DNA of 35,714 bases from positions 1-35,714 of the forward strand of contig CAIJWE010000120.1 in the NCBI GenBank assembly GCA_903824295.1, read 5' to 3'. The notes beneath the pieces were generated by a model. The model was not told the DNA's origin, made no database searches, and worked only from the letters and a program-made list of their open reading frames with translations. A program made the translations under genes and the position numbers. The number at the start of each line of letters is the position of its first letter. Within the stretch, counting starts at the first letter, position 1. Source of the DNA: an uncultured Chlorobiaceae bacterium. Lineage in GTDB: Bacteria > Bacteroidota > Chlorobiia > Chlorobiales > Chlorobiaceae. Positions 1 to 8,829 of the stretch are shown in pieces.

Positions 1-1
1 C

Positions 2-274
2 TTTTATAACGGAGGAAAGGAGCAGTTATACCTTGGAAGTGCTGATATCATGCCGAGAAACCTTGATGATCGGGTTGAAACGCTTTTTCCTGTGTTCGAC
101 AAGGCTTTTATTCAGTCAGTCAAATCGGATCTTGAGCTAATCCTGAGTGATAACGTCAAAGCTTGGCAGATGAATGCCGACGGTATATATTCAAGGGTAA
201 ACAATGATGATCCCAAAATAAACAGTCAGGCTCTATTTTTAAATCGGGTCAATCTGAAAAAAAACTTCATGTAA
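2..274 (+). CDS. ppk: polyphosphate kinase 1, C-terminal end (partial, 5' truncated by window edge)
   Basis: The reading frame is open from base 2 to the TAA at 272-274, so this is the last ~90 residues of a longer protein. It opens with FYNGGKEQLYLGSAD followed by IMPRNLDDRVE, the well-known C-terminal signature of Ppk1 (LGSADxMxRNLxxRVE), then a FPVFD segment and the short tail expected at the end of the family. Ppk1 reversibly transfers the gamma phosphate of ATP to polyphosphate. The catalytic histidines lie upstream of the window and cannot be checked. An internal ATG at 50 gives a 74-residue open frame, but that is only the tail of this gene. The next gene, rpiB, starts 18 bases downstream on the same strand. 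Identification is from family motifs and is fairly certain; completeness is unknown. Confidence 0.88.
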   Translation, partial: FYNGGKEQLYLGSADIMPRNLDDRVETLFPVFDKAFIQSVKSDLELILSDNVKAWQMNADGIYSRVNNDDPKINSQALFLNRVNLKKNFM

Positions 275-292
275 ATTTAAAGCGAACGAACA

Positions 293-727
293 ATGAATAT
301 TGCAGTTGGAAGCGATCATGCGGGGTTTGCATTCAAAATAACGGTACTGGCATGGCTGGAGCGTAACGGTTATGCATTCACCGACATGGGACCTTACGAT
401 GAAGGGGCAGTTGATTATCCCGATTATGCCCGTAAAGTAGCCAACGCGGTTGCCGACGGGCTTTGTGATTCAGGAGTATTGCTTTGCGGTACCGGAATAG
501 GCGTTTCGATCTCTGCAAATAAAATCAGGGGAATCCGTGCGGCAGTTGCCTGCAATCCTGAATTTGCAACACTTGCCCGGCAGCATAATAATGCCAACAT
601 CATCTGTTTCTCCGCACGCTTTACCGATCAAGCCACCATTGAACAAAGTCTTCACAACTGGTTTTCCACCGATTTTGAAGGGGGAAGGCATCAGTTGAGG
701 GTGAATAAAATTGAACCATGCTGCTGA
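293..727 (+). CDS. rpiB: ribose-5-phosphate isomerase B
   Basis: The 144-residue product is full length for the RpiB/LacAB family and should interconvert ribose 5-phosphate and ribulose 5-phosphate in the cytoplasm, serving the pentose phosphate or Calvin-type carbon network. Visible motifs are the N-terminal GSDHAG substrate loop (residues 6-11), DYPDYA near 43, a Cys in VLLCGTGIG (the catalytic cysteine and anion hole, about residues 63-71), and HNNANIICFSAR (about 98-109), which is HNDAN in many homologues. The ATG at 293 has no strong Shine-Dalgarno sequence. Its last 10 bases overlap the next gene (start 718), which suggests translational coupling. A galactose-6-phosphate isomerase role (LacAB) is the alternative, but the single-subunit layout and the lack of lactose genes favour RpiB. 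Confidence 0.93.
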   Translation: MNIAVGSDHAGFAFKITVLAWLERNGYAFTDMGPYDEGAVDYPDYARKVANAVADGLCDSGVLLCGTGIGVSISANKIRGIRAAVACNPEFATLARQHNNANIICFSARFTDQATIEQSLHNWFSTDFEGGRHQLRVNKIEPCC

Positions 728-1407
728 ATGAATGTGCAGGGAGTGCTCTTGATGTAACCGCTCCGTTTTTTGCAGATGACACTTTGGCCGTGGAGGTACT
801 TGCCTTCATGCAAAAAGGGGGGCTCGAGTGTGCAGCGGTACTGCATGAGGGAAAAATCGCCGCAATGGTGACTCTGATGGATTTGTTGCCCCTGGAGCAG
901 TCCAAAAAAATAAAGGGAGTCAGCCTGAGTGAGCTTAAACTCGAAAAAGCTGAAAGTATTCGGCTTGATGAGCATTTGTTTGATATTTTTGCACGGATGC
1001 GCACCTTCTCGTCATCCCTTATCCCTGTATCAGAACAGGGCGGGAGGTATTTAGGTGTTATTGAAAAAATAATCCTTCTGGATCGTATAGCCGCTATCTT
1101 TCATTTTGGTGATGAGGCCGTGACCCTTGAGCTGAATGTGCCATCATTTGACCTGAAACTCTCAGAGGTTATTGCGGCACTTGAAAAAAACGATACAACC
1201 GTGTTGAGTTTTGGTATGTACCCAGCAACTCCTGATGGTGAGGGGATTGTCGTTACCTTCAGGCTTCAGACGCATGATCTTTTTCGTCTGGTAAAGAACC
1301 TTGAAAAATATGGTTATTCGATCCGCTATACCTCTCCATCCTTTAAGGAAAGAGATGATGAGATGCGGGAGAAGGCTCTTGAATTTATTCGGTTAATGGA
1401 AATGTAG
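718..1407 (+). CDS. CBS-domain-pair protein with ACT-like C-terminus (AcuB-like)
   Basis: The 229-residue soluble protein has two CBS-type repeats in the first ~135 residues. The first contains AAVLHEGKIAAMVTLMDLLP and the second SSLIPVSEQGGRYLGVIEK, the usual strand-helix pattern that binds adenine nucleotides. The last ~90 residues (from about 137) have alternating strands and helices with LVKNLEKYGYSIRYTSPS, resembling an ACT-type regulatory fold, so the overall layout is like AcuB. No catalytic domain is attached. The gene overlaps rpiB by 10 bases and ends one base before the amidohydrolase ATG, so the three are almost certainly one transcript. A nucleotide-sensing regulatory role is inferred from the domains only; its target is unknown. 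Confidence 0.75.
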   Translation: MLLNECAGSALDVTAPFFADDTLAVEVLAFMQKGGLECAAVLHEGKIAAMVTLMDLLPLEQSKKIKGVSLSELKLEKAESIRLDEHLFDIFARMRTFSSSLIPVSEQGGRYLGVIEKIILLDRIAAIFHFGDEAVTLELNVPSFDLKLSEVIAALEKNDTTVLSFGMYPATPDGEGIVVTFRLQTHDLFRLVKNLEKYGYSIRYTSPSFKERDDEMREKALEFIRLMEM

Positions 1408-1408
1408 T

Positions 1409-2626
1409 ATGGAAACAGAACACTTTACCAGGCTTGCTGCACGCATTCAGGATCGTGCCGCAGATATTTTTTCAGAAGTTGTTGCTTTGCGCCGCGATAT
1501 TCATCTCCATCCTGAGCTTTCGTATGAAGAGAAAAGAACAACCGCATTGATAACCGACTATCTTGTTGATCTTGGTATCACTCCGGAAAAGCCTCTGCTG
1601 GATACCGGAGTTATCGCTCTGATCCATGGAGAGCATAAGTCGAGCAAAGGCAAGGTTGTGGCCTTAAGGGCCGATATTGATGCCCTTCCGCTTCATGAAG
1701 AGAATCTGCATGATTTTTGTTCCCTTGAATCCGGAAAAATGCATGCCTGCGGGCATGACATGCATACAGCAATGCTTCTCGGTGCAGCAAAAATCCTTTC
1801 AGGAATAAAGGATGAACTCGAAGGCGATGTGCTTCTTGTTTTTCAGCCCGCCGAGGAAAAAGCGCCTGGCGGAGCAAAACCATTTCTTGACGCAGGTCTT
1901 TTCAAGCGTTATAAACCAGCAATGATTATCGGTCAGCACTGCTTTCCGAATGTTGAAACAGGGAACGTTGCCCTTTGCAAAGGAAGTTTTATGGCTGCCA
2001 CCGATGAATTGTATTTCACCGTGACAGGGCAGGGTGGTCATGCCTCTGCACCGCACAGGGCAGCCGATCCTGTTTTGGCTGCAGCTCATATCATTACCGC
2101 AGTTCAGCATCTTGTCAGCCGGGTAGTTCCCCCTCATGAACCAGCAGTGGTTTCGATAGCATCCATTCATGGAGGTAATGCACCCAATGTCATCCCGAGG
2201 CAGGTGACCATGTCGGGGACCATGAGAACCATGAACGAAGGGGTACGCTCTCTGCTGCAGGAGAGGTTACGTCAGACAGTCACGCATGTTGCAACAGGAC
2301 TTGGTGTTGAGGCTGAAGTGGAAATAAGGAAGGGTTATCCGGTTCTTTTCAACGATCTTGCTATTACCGAAAAAGCAGAGAGCATCTGTTGCGAATATCT
2401 TGGCGCAGACCATGTGCTTGAGAGTGAACCCCTCATGACTGCTGAGGACTTTGCCTACTATCTGCAGGAATGTCCTGGAACATTCTGGCAGATCGGAACA
2501 GGCTCGCTGCAACATGACAAAGGCAATACCTTGCACTCCCCGACATATAACCCCGAAGAGCGTGCCCTTGAAATTGGCAGTGGTTTGCTTGCCTATTCCG
2601 CGTTACGCCTCCTGCAGAGTGTTTGA
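1409..2626 (+). CDS. M20D family amidohydrolase (N-acyl-amino-acid / hippurate hydrolase type)
   Basis: The 405-residue enzyme has the full M20D layout. The N-terminal metal-binding half carries LRADIDALP and HACGHDMHTA (about residues 111-120, the Cys and His metal-binding motif), FQPAEE (about 147-152, catalytic Glu) and GQHCFPN. A lid/dimerisation domain follows, with GQGGHASAPH and GNAPNVIP. The C-terminal metal site is in AEDFAYYLQ and the final HSPTYNP. Such enzymes hydrolyse N-acyl or N-acetyl amino acids, and some act on indole-acetyl conjugates or N-acetyl-diaminopimelate; the natural substrate cannot be read from the sequence. Length and motifs indicate an intact gene. It is the last gene of the rpiB unit and is followed within five bases by a strong terminator. 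No signal peptide is seen, so it should act in the cytoplasm. Confidence 0.88.
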   Translation: METEHFTRLAARIQDRAADIFSEVVALRRDIHLHPELSYEEKRTTALITDYLVDLGITPEKPLLDTGVIALIHGEHKSSKGKVVALRADIDALPLHEENLHDFCSLESGKMHACGHDMHTAMLLGAAKILSGIKDELEGDVLLVFQPAEEKAPGGAKPFLDAGLFKRYKPAMIIGQHCFPNVETGNVALCKGSFMAATDELYFTVTGQGGHASAPHRAADPVLAAAHIITAVQHLVSRVVPPHEPAVVSIASIHGGNAPNVIPRQVTMSGTMRTMNEGVRSLLQERLRQTVTHVATGLGVEAEVEIRKGYPVLFNDLAITEKAESICCEYLGADHVLESEPLMTAEDFAYYLQECPGTFWQIGTGSLQHDKGNTLHSPTYNPEERALEIGSGLLAYSALRLLQSV

Positions 2627-2630
2627 GTGG

Positions 2631-2684
2631 TTTCGACATCCGTAAAAAAAGCGCCTAATGGCGCTTTTTTTACGGATATCGAAA
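2631..2684. terminator. bidirectional intrinsic terminator between convergent genes
   Basis: Inverted repeat with 25-base arms (2631-2655 and 2660-2684) and a TAAT loop. Within the stem is a GCGCC/GGCGC core flanked by an A7 run on the left and a T7 run on the right, so it works as a GC-hairpin plus U-run on either strand. The only imperfection, C2637 against A2678, becomes a G-U wobble in the minus-strand RNA. It starts 5 bases after the amidohydrolase stop and ends 4 bases before the fba stop. Confidence 0.93.
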
Positions 2685-2687
2685 GAA

Positions 2688-3662
2688 TCATGCTTTTCCG
2701 TTAGATCCAAGAACGTTGATGATTTTGTGAACGTAGAGCTTTTTGAGAGCATCACGGGCAGGTCCAAGATATTTCCTCGGATCAAACTCTTCTGGTTTTT
2801 CATCAAATACCTTGCGGATAGCGGCAGTCATGGCAAGACGACCGTCAGAATCGATATTGATTTTGCAGACCGCTGATTTGGCTGCAAGACGAAGTTGGTC
2901 TTCGCTGATACCAATTGCATCCTTCAGTTTTCCGCCATGCTCATTGATCGTTTTAACCAGCTCCTGAGGAACGGAGGAGGATCCATGCAGCACAATGGGA
3001 AATCCGGGAATACGGTGTTCAATTTCGGTAAGGATATCAAGGCGAATTTTCGGATCTTCACCTGGCTTGAATTTGAAGGCGCCGTGTGAGGTGCCAATTG
3101 AGATGGCCAGACTGTCAACACCGGTTTTAGCAACGAAATCCTCAACCTCTTCCGGTTGTGTATACGTATGATGGGCCGCTGAAACATCATCTTCAATTCC
3201 TGCCAGTACACCGAGTTCTCCCTCCACGGTGACATCGTACTGATGGGCGTAGGCAACAACTTTTTTAGTCAGTTCGATGTTATCCTCATAAGAAAGATGT
3301 GAGCCGTCAATCATCACCGAAGAGAAGCCGGAATCAATGCAGTCTTTGCAGAGTTCGAAGCTGTCTCCGTGATCAAGATGAAGTACGATAGGGATCGGAT
3401 TGCCGAGTTCAGCGGCATAAGCGACAGCCCCCTGGGCAAGATAGCGGAGCAGGGTTTCGTTGGCATAGCTTCTGGCCCCCTTTGAAACCTGCAGAATAAC
3501 GGGAGATCCGGTTTCAGCACAGGCAAGAATGATGGCCTGCATCTGCTCAAGATTATTGAAGTTGTAGGCTGGGATTGCGTAACCGCCAGTTACAGCTTTC
3601 TTGAAGAGTTCCCGACTGTTACAGAGTCCGAGCTCTTTATAACTGATTTTTTTCTTTTCCAT
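2688..3662 (-). CDS. fba: class II fructose-bisphosphate aldolase
   Basis: The 324-residue protein is a zinc-dependent class II aldolase that cleaves or forms fructose 1,6-bisphosphate from dihydroxyacetone phosphate and glyceraldehyde 3-phosphate. The early AIPAYNFNNLEQMQAI segment is typical. HLDHGDS (residues 95-101) supplies the catalytic Asp97 and zinc ligand His98. Further metal and phosphate-binding elements are VEGELGVLAG, the GTSHGAFKFKPG loop (His ligand) and VLHGSSSVP (His ligand), with KINIDSD near the C-terminus. In an autotroph the enzyme would serve gluconeogenesis and hexose synthesis. It is transcribed alone from a good promoter (3746-3774) divergent from the first protease gene and terminates at the shared hairpin. 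AAGAGAAG lies about 8 bases before the ATG. No key residue is missing. Confidence 0.95.
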   Translation of the reverse strand: MEKKKISYKELGLCNSRELFKKAVTGGYAIPAYNFNNLEQMQAIILACAETGSPVILQVSKGARSYANETLLRYLAQGAVAYAAELGNPIPIVLHLDHGDSFELCKDCIDSGFSSVMIDGSHLSYEDNIELTKKVVAYAHQYDVTVEGELGVLAGIEDDVSAAHHTYTQPEEVEDFVAKTGVDSLAISIGTSHGAFKFKPGEDPKIRLDILTEIEHRIPGFPIVLHGSSSVPQELVKTINEHGGKLKDAIGISEDQLRLAAKSAVCKINIDSDGRLAMTAAIRKVFDEKPEEFDPRKYLGPARDALKKLYVHKIINVLGSNGKA

Positions 3663-3745
3663 TGAATGCTTCTCTTTTATTTATTATTATGTGCGTTAAT
3701 TTTTCTTCAGAATCTCTGCCAGTAACGTTTTATCCCATGCTTGCC

Positions 3746-3774
3746 AATATAAATATATTCGTCCTCTTATTCAA
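3746..3774 (-). promoter_or_regulatory. sigma-70-type promoter of fba
   Basis: Reading the minus strand, TTGAAT (3774-3769), a 17-base spacer and TATATT (3751-3746) match the housekeeping consensus well. Transcription would start near 3739, giving a leader of about 77 bases before the fba ATG. Confidence 0.6.
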
Positions 3775-3821
3775 GCAGCTTGACAGCCACCGTTAAACCT
3801 TTGAATTTCCACGAAAAAAAA

Positions 3822-5894
3822 ATGGTTAGAAAAAATCTGCTTCTCATGATTGTTGCATTGGGAAGTACTGTGCCGTTATCTACAATACATGCCGGAACTA
3901 CAACTCCAGCCGTAACCGTCGTGACCTTCAGGCCAACGGCTGCCCAGGAAGAGGCAAGTAAATATATCAGTCAATATCTGATGCAGAACCACTACAGGAA
4001 GATATCAGTCAATGACTCTCTTTCTCAGCAGATACTCAATCGATACATTGACAATCTTGACGGCAGCAAAAGCTATTTTGTGGCAAGTGAAGTTGAAAGC
4101 CTTCGGCATGTATACGGAAACCGTATTGATGATGATTTTCTTGCCGGCAAGGCAAATGTCGGATTTGGAGTCTATAACTTCTTTCTTAAACGGGCCAAAG
4201 AAAAGATGCGGTTTATGAAGGCAACCGCTGATACCGTGCGTTTCAACTTTGCACAACCAGAAACCCTTGACCTCGATCGCAAGAGCGATCCCTGGCCCGC
4301 CGACAGGCGTCAACTCACCGAGTTATGGAAAAAAGAGCTGAAATACCAGTGGCTTAACCTGAAATATTCGGGAGAAAATAACAAGGGTATCCGTGAGGCT
4401 CTCACAAAAAGCTTTACGAACCGTCTGAACCTTTTGAACCGCCAGAAACCGGAAGACGCTTTCCAGGCCTATACCTACGCCCTTACAACGTCGTTTGATC
4501 CACATACAAACTATTTTTCTCCAGACGAGTATCAAAACTTTCAGATCGATATGAGTCGCTCTCTCGAGGGAATTGGGGCAAAACTGCAGACAGAAGGGGA
4601 GTTTACCGTTGTTAACGAGATTATTGCAGGAGGACCGGCATTTAAAAGCAACACACTGAAAAAAGGGGACAAAATTATTGGAGTTAGTCAGGGACGGAAC
4701 GGTGAGGTTGTTGATGTCTTTGGCTGGAGAATCAATGATGTGGTCAAATTGATACGCGGAAAGAAAAACACCATTGTCCGGCTGAAAATTCTTCCGGCAA
4801 GCCAGGGTGGACGGGGACCGGCGAAAATAGTCATGCTTTTGCGAGAGAAAGTCAACTTGCAGGAACAGGCTGCAAAGAAAAGCGTTATTCTGCAGAATGG
4901 AGAGCGGATCGGTGTTATTACGATACCTTCGTTTTATCTTGATTTCGAAGGTCAACAGCAGAACACTGGCAATTTCAACAGCACAAGCCGTGATGTTGCC
5001 CGAATTCTGAATGAACTGAATACAGAACATGTTGACGGGATTGTCATTGATCTGCGTGATAACGGAGGAGGTTCGCTTGAGGAGTCTGTGAATGTCACAG
5101 GACTGTTTATTCCTACAGGCCCTGTGGTGCAGATCAGCAACTCTTCAGGAGGAAAGATGGTGCTCAGGGACGAAGACCGAAGGGTGCTGTATAGTGGTCC
5201 GCTTGCAGTGCTTGTAAACCGTTACAGTGCATCTGCATCTGAAATATTTGCTGCAGCAATTCAGGATTACGGACGAGGTATTGTCATTGGCGAGAGAACA
5301 TTCGGAAAGGGAACTGTTCAAAGCCTCAAAAAACTTTCTGAGCTCAGATCGTTTACTTTTTTTGGCAAAAAGCCTGAACTCGGAGAGATCAAACTCACTG
5401 TTGCAAAATTTTACAGGATTTCTGGAGGCAGCACTCAGCATAAAGGTGTCGTGCCTGACATTATCATGCCTTCCATGATTGATACATCGGTTGTTGGAGA
5501 GGATACCTATAGCAGCAGTCTGCCATGGAGTACGATCTCCCGTTCATTTTATCGTCCGACAGGAGAGGTCAGCCCGGAAGAGATTGCGTTGCTCCGCCAG
5601 AGGCAGCAGGAACGCACACTGAAGAGCCGTTATTACCAGAGTTATCTGCATGACTTGAATACCCTGAACCAGATTCGCAAAAAAAAGGCAGTATCCCTTC
5701 AGGACTCGGCCTTCAAATCGGAAACAGAGCGGATAAAGCAGATTGAGGGGCAATGGATTGTGGATCAGGATTCGACCAAAAGCAAAAACAAGGATGTGCT
5801 GCTCAACCAGTCAGCCGCAGTTGTTTCTGATATGGTGGGATTTAAGGTGACCCAACGGCAAACTGTTACCCGCTCGGTGCCTTCACTGAATTAA
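3822..5894 (+). CDS. periplasmic C-terminal (tail-specific) processing protease, S41A, copy 1
   Basis: This is a 690-residue Tsp/Prc-type serine protease. The frame is open from a TTG at 3780, but the ATG at 3822 is preferred because it starts a signal peptide (MVRKNLLLM, then a hydrophobic core ending STIHA) and lines up with the paralogue at 6769. After the signal come a Tsp N-terminal domain (about 30-210, with [14 protein letters not shown] and [16 protein letters not shown]), a PDZ domain (about 230-330) and the S41 core. The Ser-Lys catalytic system is intact: SASASE with Ser471, Asp482 in QDYGRG and Lys496 in FGKGTVQ. A Tsp C-terminal extension of ~130 residues follows. Such proteases process or degrade periplasmic proteins from their C-terminus. 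The gene is divergent from fba and lies 114 bases before tatA. It is not CtpA-short type: its length matches the E. coli Tsp class. Confidence 0.9.
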   Translation: MVRKNLLLMIVALGSTVPLSTIHAGTTTPAVTVVTFRPTAAQEEASKYISQYLMQNHYRKISVNDSLSQQILNRYIDNLDGSKSYFVASEVESLRHVYGNRIDDDFLAGKANVGFGVYNFFLKRAKEKMRFMKATADTVRFNFAQPETLDLDRKSDPWPADRRQLTELWKKELKYQWLNLKYSGENNKGIREALTKSFTNRLNLLNRQKPEDAFQAYTYALTTSFDPHTNYFSPDEYQNFQIDMSRSLEGIGAKLQTEGEFTVVNEIIAGGPAFKSNTLKKGDKIIGVSQGRNGEVVDVFGWRINDVVKLIRGKKNTIVRLKILPASQGGRGPAKIVMLLREKVNLQEQAAKKSVILQNGERIGVITIPSFYLDFEGQQQNTGNFNSTSRDVARILNELNTEHVDGIVIDLRDNGGGSLEESVNVTGLFIPTGPVVQISNSSGGKMVLRDEDRRVLYSGPLAVLVNRYSASASEIFAAAIQDYGRGIVIGERTFGKGTVQSLKKLSELRSFTFFGKKPELGEIKLTVAKFYRISGGSTQHKGVVPDIIMPSMIDTSVVGEDTYSSSLPWSTISRSFYRPTGEVSPEEIALLRQRQQERTLKSRYYQSYLHDLNTLNQIRKKKAVSLQDSAFKSETERIKQIEGQWIVDQDSTKSKNKDVLLNQSAAVVSDMVGFKVTQRQTVTRSVPSLN

Positions 5895-6008
5895 TGCATA
5901 TTGAGAGAAAATCAAGCATGGCGCGTATTTTATAGATGATGAGGAGGGATACGTCGTTTTTTTGAAAATTATTTTGTCAATGACATAAAATTTTTTTGGG
6001 GGATTACC

Positions 6009-6224
6009 ATGTTTGGACTGGGTGGTCAGGAGCTGCTGCTTATCCTGTTTGTTGTTCTGTTATTTTTCGGTCCTTCAAAACTACCGGAGTTGGCCCGGGG
6101 GCTCGGCAAAGGAATGAGGGAGTTTAAAAAAGCGCAAGCTGATCTTGAAAACGAATTCAACAAGGCCGTTGATACTGTCGCTTCAAAAGATGAAGAGGAG
6201 ATATCGGCTAAAAAGAAAACATAA
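6009..6224 (+). CDS. tatA: Sec-independent protein translocase subunit TatA/E
   Basis: The 71-residue protein has the classic TatA layout: a very short N-terminus, one transmembrane helix (about residues 8-21), the [12 protein letters not shown] hinge and amphipathic helix (about 21-45), and a charged, probably disordered tail ending in lysines. TatA oligomers form the pore part of the twin-arginine pathway for folded, often cofactor-carrying proteins. The start is supported by GGGGGA six bases upstream. A possible promoter (TTGAAA 5962-5967, 18-base spacer, TAAAAT 5986-5991) sits so close that the leader would be only about 10 bases, so I do not rely on it. TatB and TatC are not in the window; TatE-like function cannot be excluded. 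The next gene follows after 8 bases. Confidence 0.93.
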   Translation: MFGLGGQELLLILFVVLLFFGPSKLPELARGLGKGMREFKKAQADLENEFNKAVDTVASKDEEEISAKKKT

Positions 6225-6232
6225 ATAAGTAC

Positions 6233-6751
6233 ATGCGTAAAAAGATATTGTTTCTGAAAAAATATTTAAAAAATCCTCAGAGTGTCGGTTCGGTTATACC
6301 CTCTTCAGAGTTTTTAGCAAAAGCTATTTTTAAATCAATTAAAGAGCTGGATCAAACCTCTGTCATCGAGATCGGGGCAGGAACCGGAGCAATCACAAAG
6401 CATATCTCAAGCTTCAATCCATTATTGGTTGAAATTGATCAGGAGTTCTGTGCCGTTCTTCGGCAAAATTATCCCCATTTAAAGACGATCAATTCCTGTG
6501 CGTTGGAACAGTTAAAAAAAGTTGATGAGCGCTTCGGGCTGGTACTCTCAATTCCACTGATCAACAATCCGTTTAAATCGTCATTTGTCCCTATCATAAG
6601 CACGCTATACGGCAACGGCCTCCTTAAATGGTGTGTCATGTACACGTATGGCCTCAAGAATCCTCTTGGTGAAGTGGATTTCCGGAGTAAAGTTAGAAAG
6701 CGGTTTGTCATCAAGAACATCCCCCCGGCTTCTGTCTGGGTTTACTCATAA
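6233..6751 (+). CDS. small class I SAM-dependent methyltransferase (phospholipid N-methyltransferase-like)
   Basis: The 172-residue protein starts 8 bases after tatA. Residues ~13-25 (NPQSVGSVIPSS) and the SAM-binding loop VIEIGAGTGAIT (about 44-55) match the PmtA/rRNA-dimethylase-like class I fold. The conserved C-terminal NIPPASVWVYS is characteristic of small phospholipid N-methyltransferase-like proteins (NxPPAxVW). VEIDQEF carries the acidic residue that normally holds the SAM ribose. The position of the usual substrate loop reads LSIPLINNPF. It is slightly shorter than typical family members (~190) but has both ends, so it looks intact. The real substrate is not known; phosphatidylethanolamine methylation is only one possibility. 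No signal peptide is visible. Confidence 0.7.
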   Translation: MRKKILFLKKYLKNPQSVGSVIPSSEFLAKAIFKSIKELDQTSVIEIGAGTGAITKHISSFNPLLVEIDQEFCAVLRQNYPHLKTINSCALEQLKKVDERFGLVLSIPLINNPFKSSFVPIISTLYGNGLLKWCVMYTYGLKNPLGEVDFRSKVRKRFVIKNIPPASVWVYS

Positions 6752-6768
6752 GATTATCATACACGGCA

Positions 6769-8829
6769 ATGCTAAGAAGAAGTCTCTTTTTTTTCATGAT
6801 GGCATCGGGAAGTGTTTCCCCACTTTTTGCTCACAACCTGGTTGATCCAGCCGCATCTAAAAGTGCGACAGTCCTTAAGCCGACTGCTGCGCAGAAGGAG
6901 GCTGTAAACTATATCAGTAAATATCTGTTGCAGAATCACTACAGGAAGGTTTCAGTCAATGACTCCCTTTCGCAGCAGATATTTAATCGTTACATCGATA
7001 ATCTTGACGGCAGTAAGAGCTCCTTTCTGGCCAGTGATGTTGAACGTCTCAGAAAGTTGTATGGCAGCAATATTGATGACGAATTTCTTGCCGGTAAAGC
7101 AACTGCCGGATTTGACATTTACAACCTCTTTCTTAAGCGGGCCAGGGCGAAAATGCGGTATATGCGGGCTGCTGCCGATACCGTACGTCTGGATTTTTCA
7201 TCACCAGAAACCCTTGATCTTGATCGCAAGAGCGATCCATGGCCGGCTGACCAGCGGCAATTGAGCGAACTTTGGAGAAAAGAGCTGAAATACCAGTGGC
7301 TCAACCTGAAATATTCCGGAAAGAAAGACAAGGCCATTCGGGGTGTGCTTGCAAAAGGCTATAAAAGTCGTCTGAATCTTCTGAACCGCCAGAAGCCCGA
7401 AGATGCCTTTCACGCATACACGTATGCTTTGACAACCTCGTTCGATCCCCATACAAGCTATTTCTCTCCGGACGAATATCAAAACTTTCAGATTGGCATG
7501 AGCCGTTCACTCGAAGGGATTGGCGCAAAGCTCCAAACTGAAGGGGAGTATACCGTTGTCAATGAGCTGATTCCGGGAGGACCGGCCGTCAAAAGCAATA
7601 TCCTGAAAAAAGGGGATAAAATTATTGGTGTCGGTCAGGGAAAAGTTGCTGCTGTTATTGATGTCACCGGCTGGAGAATCAATGATGTGGTAAAGTTGAT
7701 CCGGGGAAAAAAAGGTACCATGGTCCGCCTGAAAATCCTCTCGGCAAGCCAGGGTGGACGCGGGCCTGAAAAAATAATCGAACTTATCCGCGACAAGGTC
7801 AACCTGCAGGAGCAGGCTGCAAAGAAACGTATTGTTGTGCAGGGCACGAAAAAAATCGGCATTATTACCATCCCGTCGTTTTACCTTGATTTTGAAGCTG
7901 AGCAGCAGAATACAGGCAATTACAACAGCACAAGCCGTGATGTCGCCCGTATTCTGGAGGAACTGAATGCTGAGCACGTTGACGGTATCGTTATTGATCT
8001 TCGTGATAATGGTGGTGGTTCGCTTGAAGAGTCTGTCAGTGTTACCGGCCTTTTTATTCCAAGTGGGCCCGTCGTTCAAATCAGTAATTCAATCGGCGGC
8101 AAAATGGTACTCAAGGACGAAGATAGCAGGGCGCAGTATGGTGGGCCGCTTGCCGTGCTGGTCAATCGTTACAGTGCTTCGGCATCAGAAATTTTTGCTG
8201 CAGCCATTCAGGATTATGGCCGCGGCGTTATTGTCGGTGAGAGAACGTTTGGCAAGGGAAGCGTTCAAAGCCTTATCAAACTCTCAAGACCAGACTCTTT
8301 GACTGGAAAACGCCCTGAGCTTGGAGAGATAAAACTTACCATTGCAAAGTTTTACAGGATATCTGGAGGCAGCACTCAGCATAAAGGGGTTGAGGCCGAT
8401 ATTATCATGCCGTCGATGATTGATATGGCCAGAATTGGCGAGGATACCTACACAAGCAGTCTGCCCTGGAGCACGCTCTCCCCATCTTATTATACAAGCA
8501 CCTCAGAGATCACCCCTGAAAAGATTACGATGCTCCGGCAAAAATTTCAGGAACGATCGGCAAAAAATCCTCTCTATCAAAGCTATCTGCGTGATTTGGA
8601 TACCCTTGATCAAATTCGTAAAAAGAAGGCGGTTTCACTTCAGGATGCGACTGCCAAATCGGAAACAGAGACGATAAAACGGATTGAGAAAGCGTGGCTC
8701 AAGGAGCCTGACTCCGCCAAAGAGCTGACGAAGGACGAAGTGCTCAACCAGTCGGTATCCGTGGTTGCCGATCTGGCAGAGATAGAGGCTTTGCACCCGC
8801 AACTCAAAACTCTGCCGTTATCGCATTAA
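6769..8829 (+). CDS. periplasmic C-terminal (tail-specific) processing protease, S41A, copy 2
   Basis: The 686-residue product is a close paralogue of the protease at 3822, alignable from end to end with only small indels. It has its own signal peptide ([15 protein letters not shown], ending near PLFA), the Tsp N-terminal domain, PDZ domain, S41 core and C-terminal extension. The catalytic residues are all present and fall at the same numbers as in copy 1: Ser471 in SASASE, Asp482 in QDYGRG and Lys496 in FGKGSVQ. Differences concentrate in the mature N-terminus, the PDZ-adjacent region and the C-terminal tail, as expected if the two have diverged in substrate. The stop TAA (8827-8829) overlaps the argH stop on the other strand. 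The ATG at 6769 has no strong ribosome-binding site. Confidence 0.9.
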   Translation: MLRRSLFFFMMASGSVSPLFAHNLVDPAASKSATVLKPTAAQKEAVNYISKYLLQNHYRKVSVNDSLSQQIFNRYIDNLDGSKSSFLASDVERLRKLYGSNIDDEFLAGKATAGFDIYNLFLKRARAKMRYMRAAADTVRLDFSSPETLDLDRKSDPWPADQRQLSELWRKELKYQWLNLKYSGKKDKAIRGVLAKGYKSRLNLLNRQKPEDAFHAYTYALTTSFDPHTSYFSPDEYQNFQIGMSRSLEGIGAKLQTEGEYTVVNELIPGGPAVKSNILKKGDKIIGVGQGKVAAVIDVTGWRINDVVKLIRGKKGTMVRLKILSASQGGRGPEKIIELIRDKVNLQEQAAKKRIVVQGTKKIGIITIPSFYLDFEAEQQNTGNYNSTSRDVARILEELNAEHVDGIVIDLRDNGGGSLEESVSVTGLFIPSGPVVQISNSIGGKMVLKDEDSRAQYGGPLAVLVNRYSASASEIFAAAIQDYGRGVIVGERTFGKGSVQSLIKLSRPDSLTGKRPELGEIKLTIAKFYRISGGSTQHKGVEADIIMPSMIDMARIGEDTYTSSLPWSTLSPSYYTSTSEITPEKITMLRQKFQERSAKNPLYQSYLRDLDTLDQIRKKKAVSLQDATAKSETETIKRIEKAWLKEPDSAKELTKDEVLNQSVSVVADLAEIEALHPQLKTLPLSH

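Noticed and set aside
3780-3821. TTG start of the first protease 14 codons upstream
   Set aside because: It would place a polar stretch before the signal peptide and does not match the paralogue.
4323-5030. 235-codon open frame on the minus strand inside the first protease gene
   Set aside because: It is antisense to conserved S41/PDZ coding sequence, has no recognisable motif, and a similar antisense frame occurs at the equivalent place in the paralogue (7507-8079), as expected from shared codon use.
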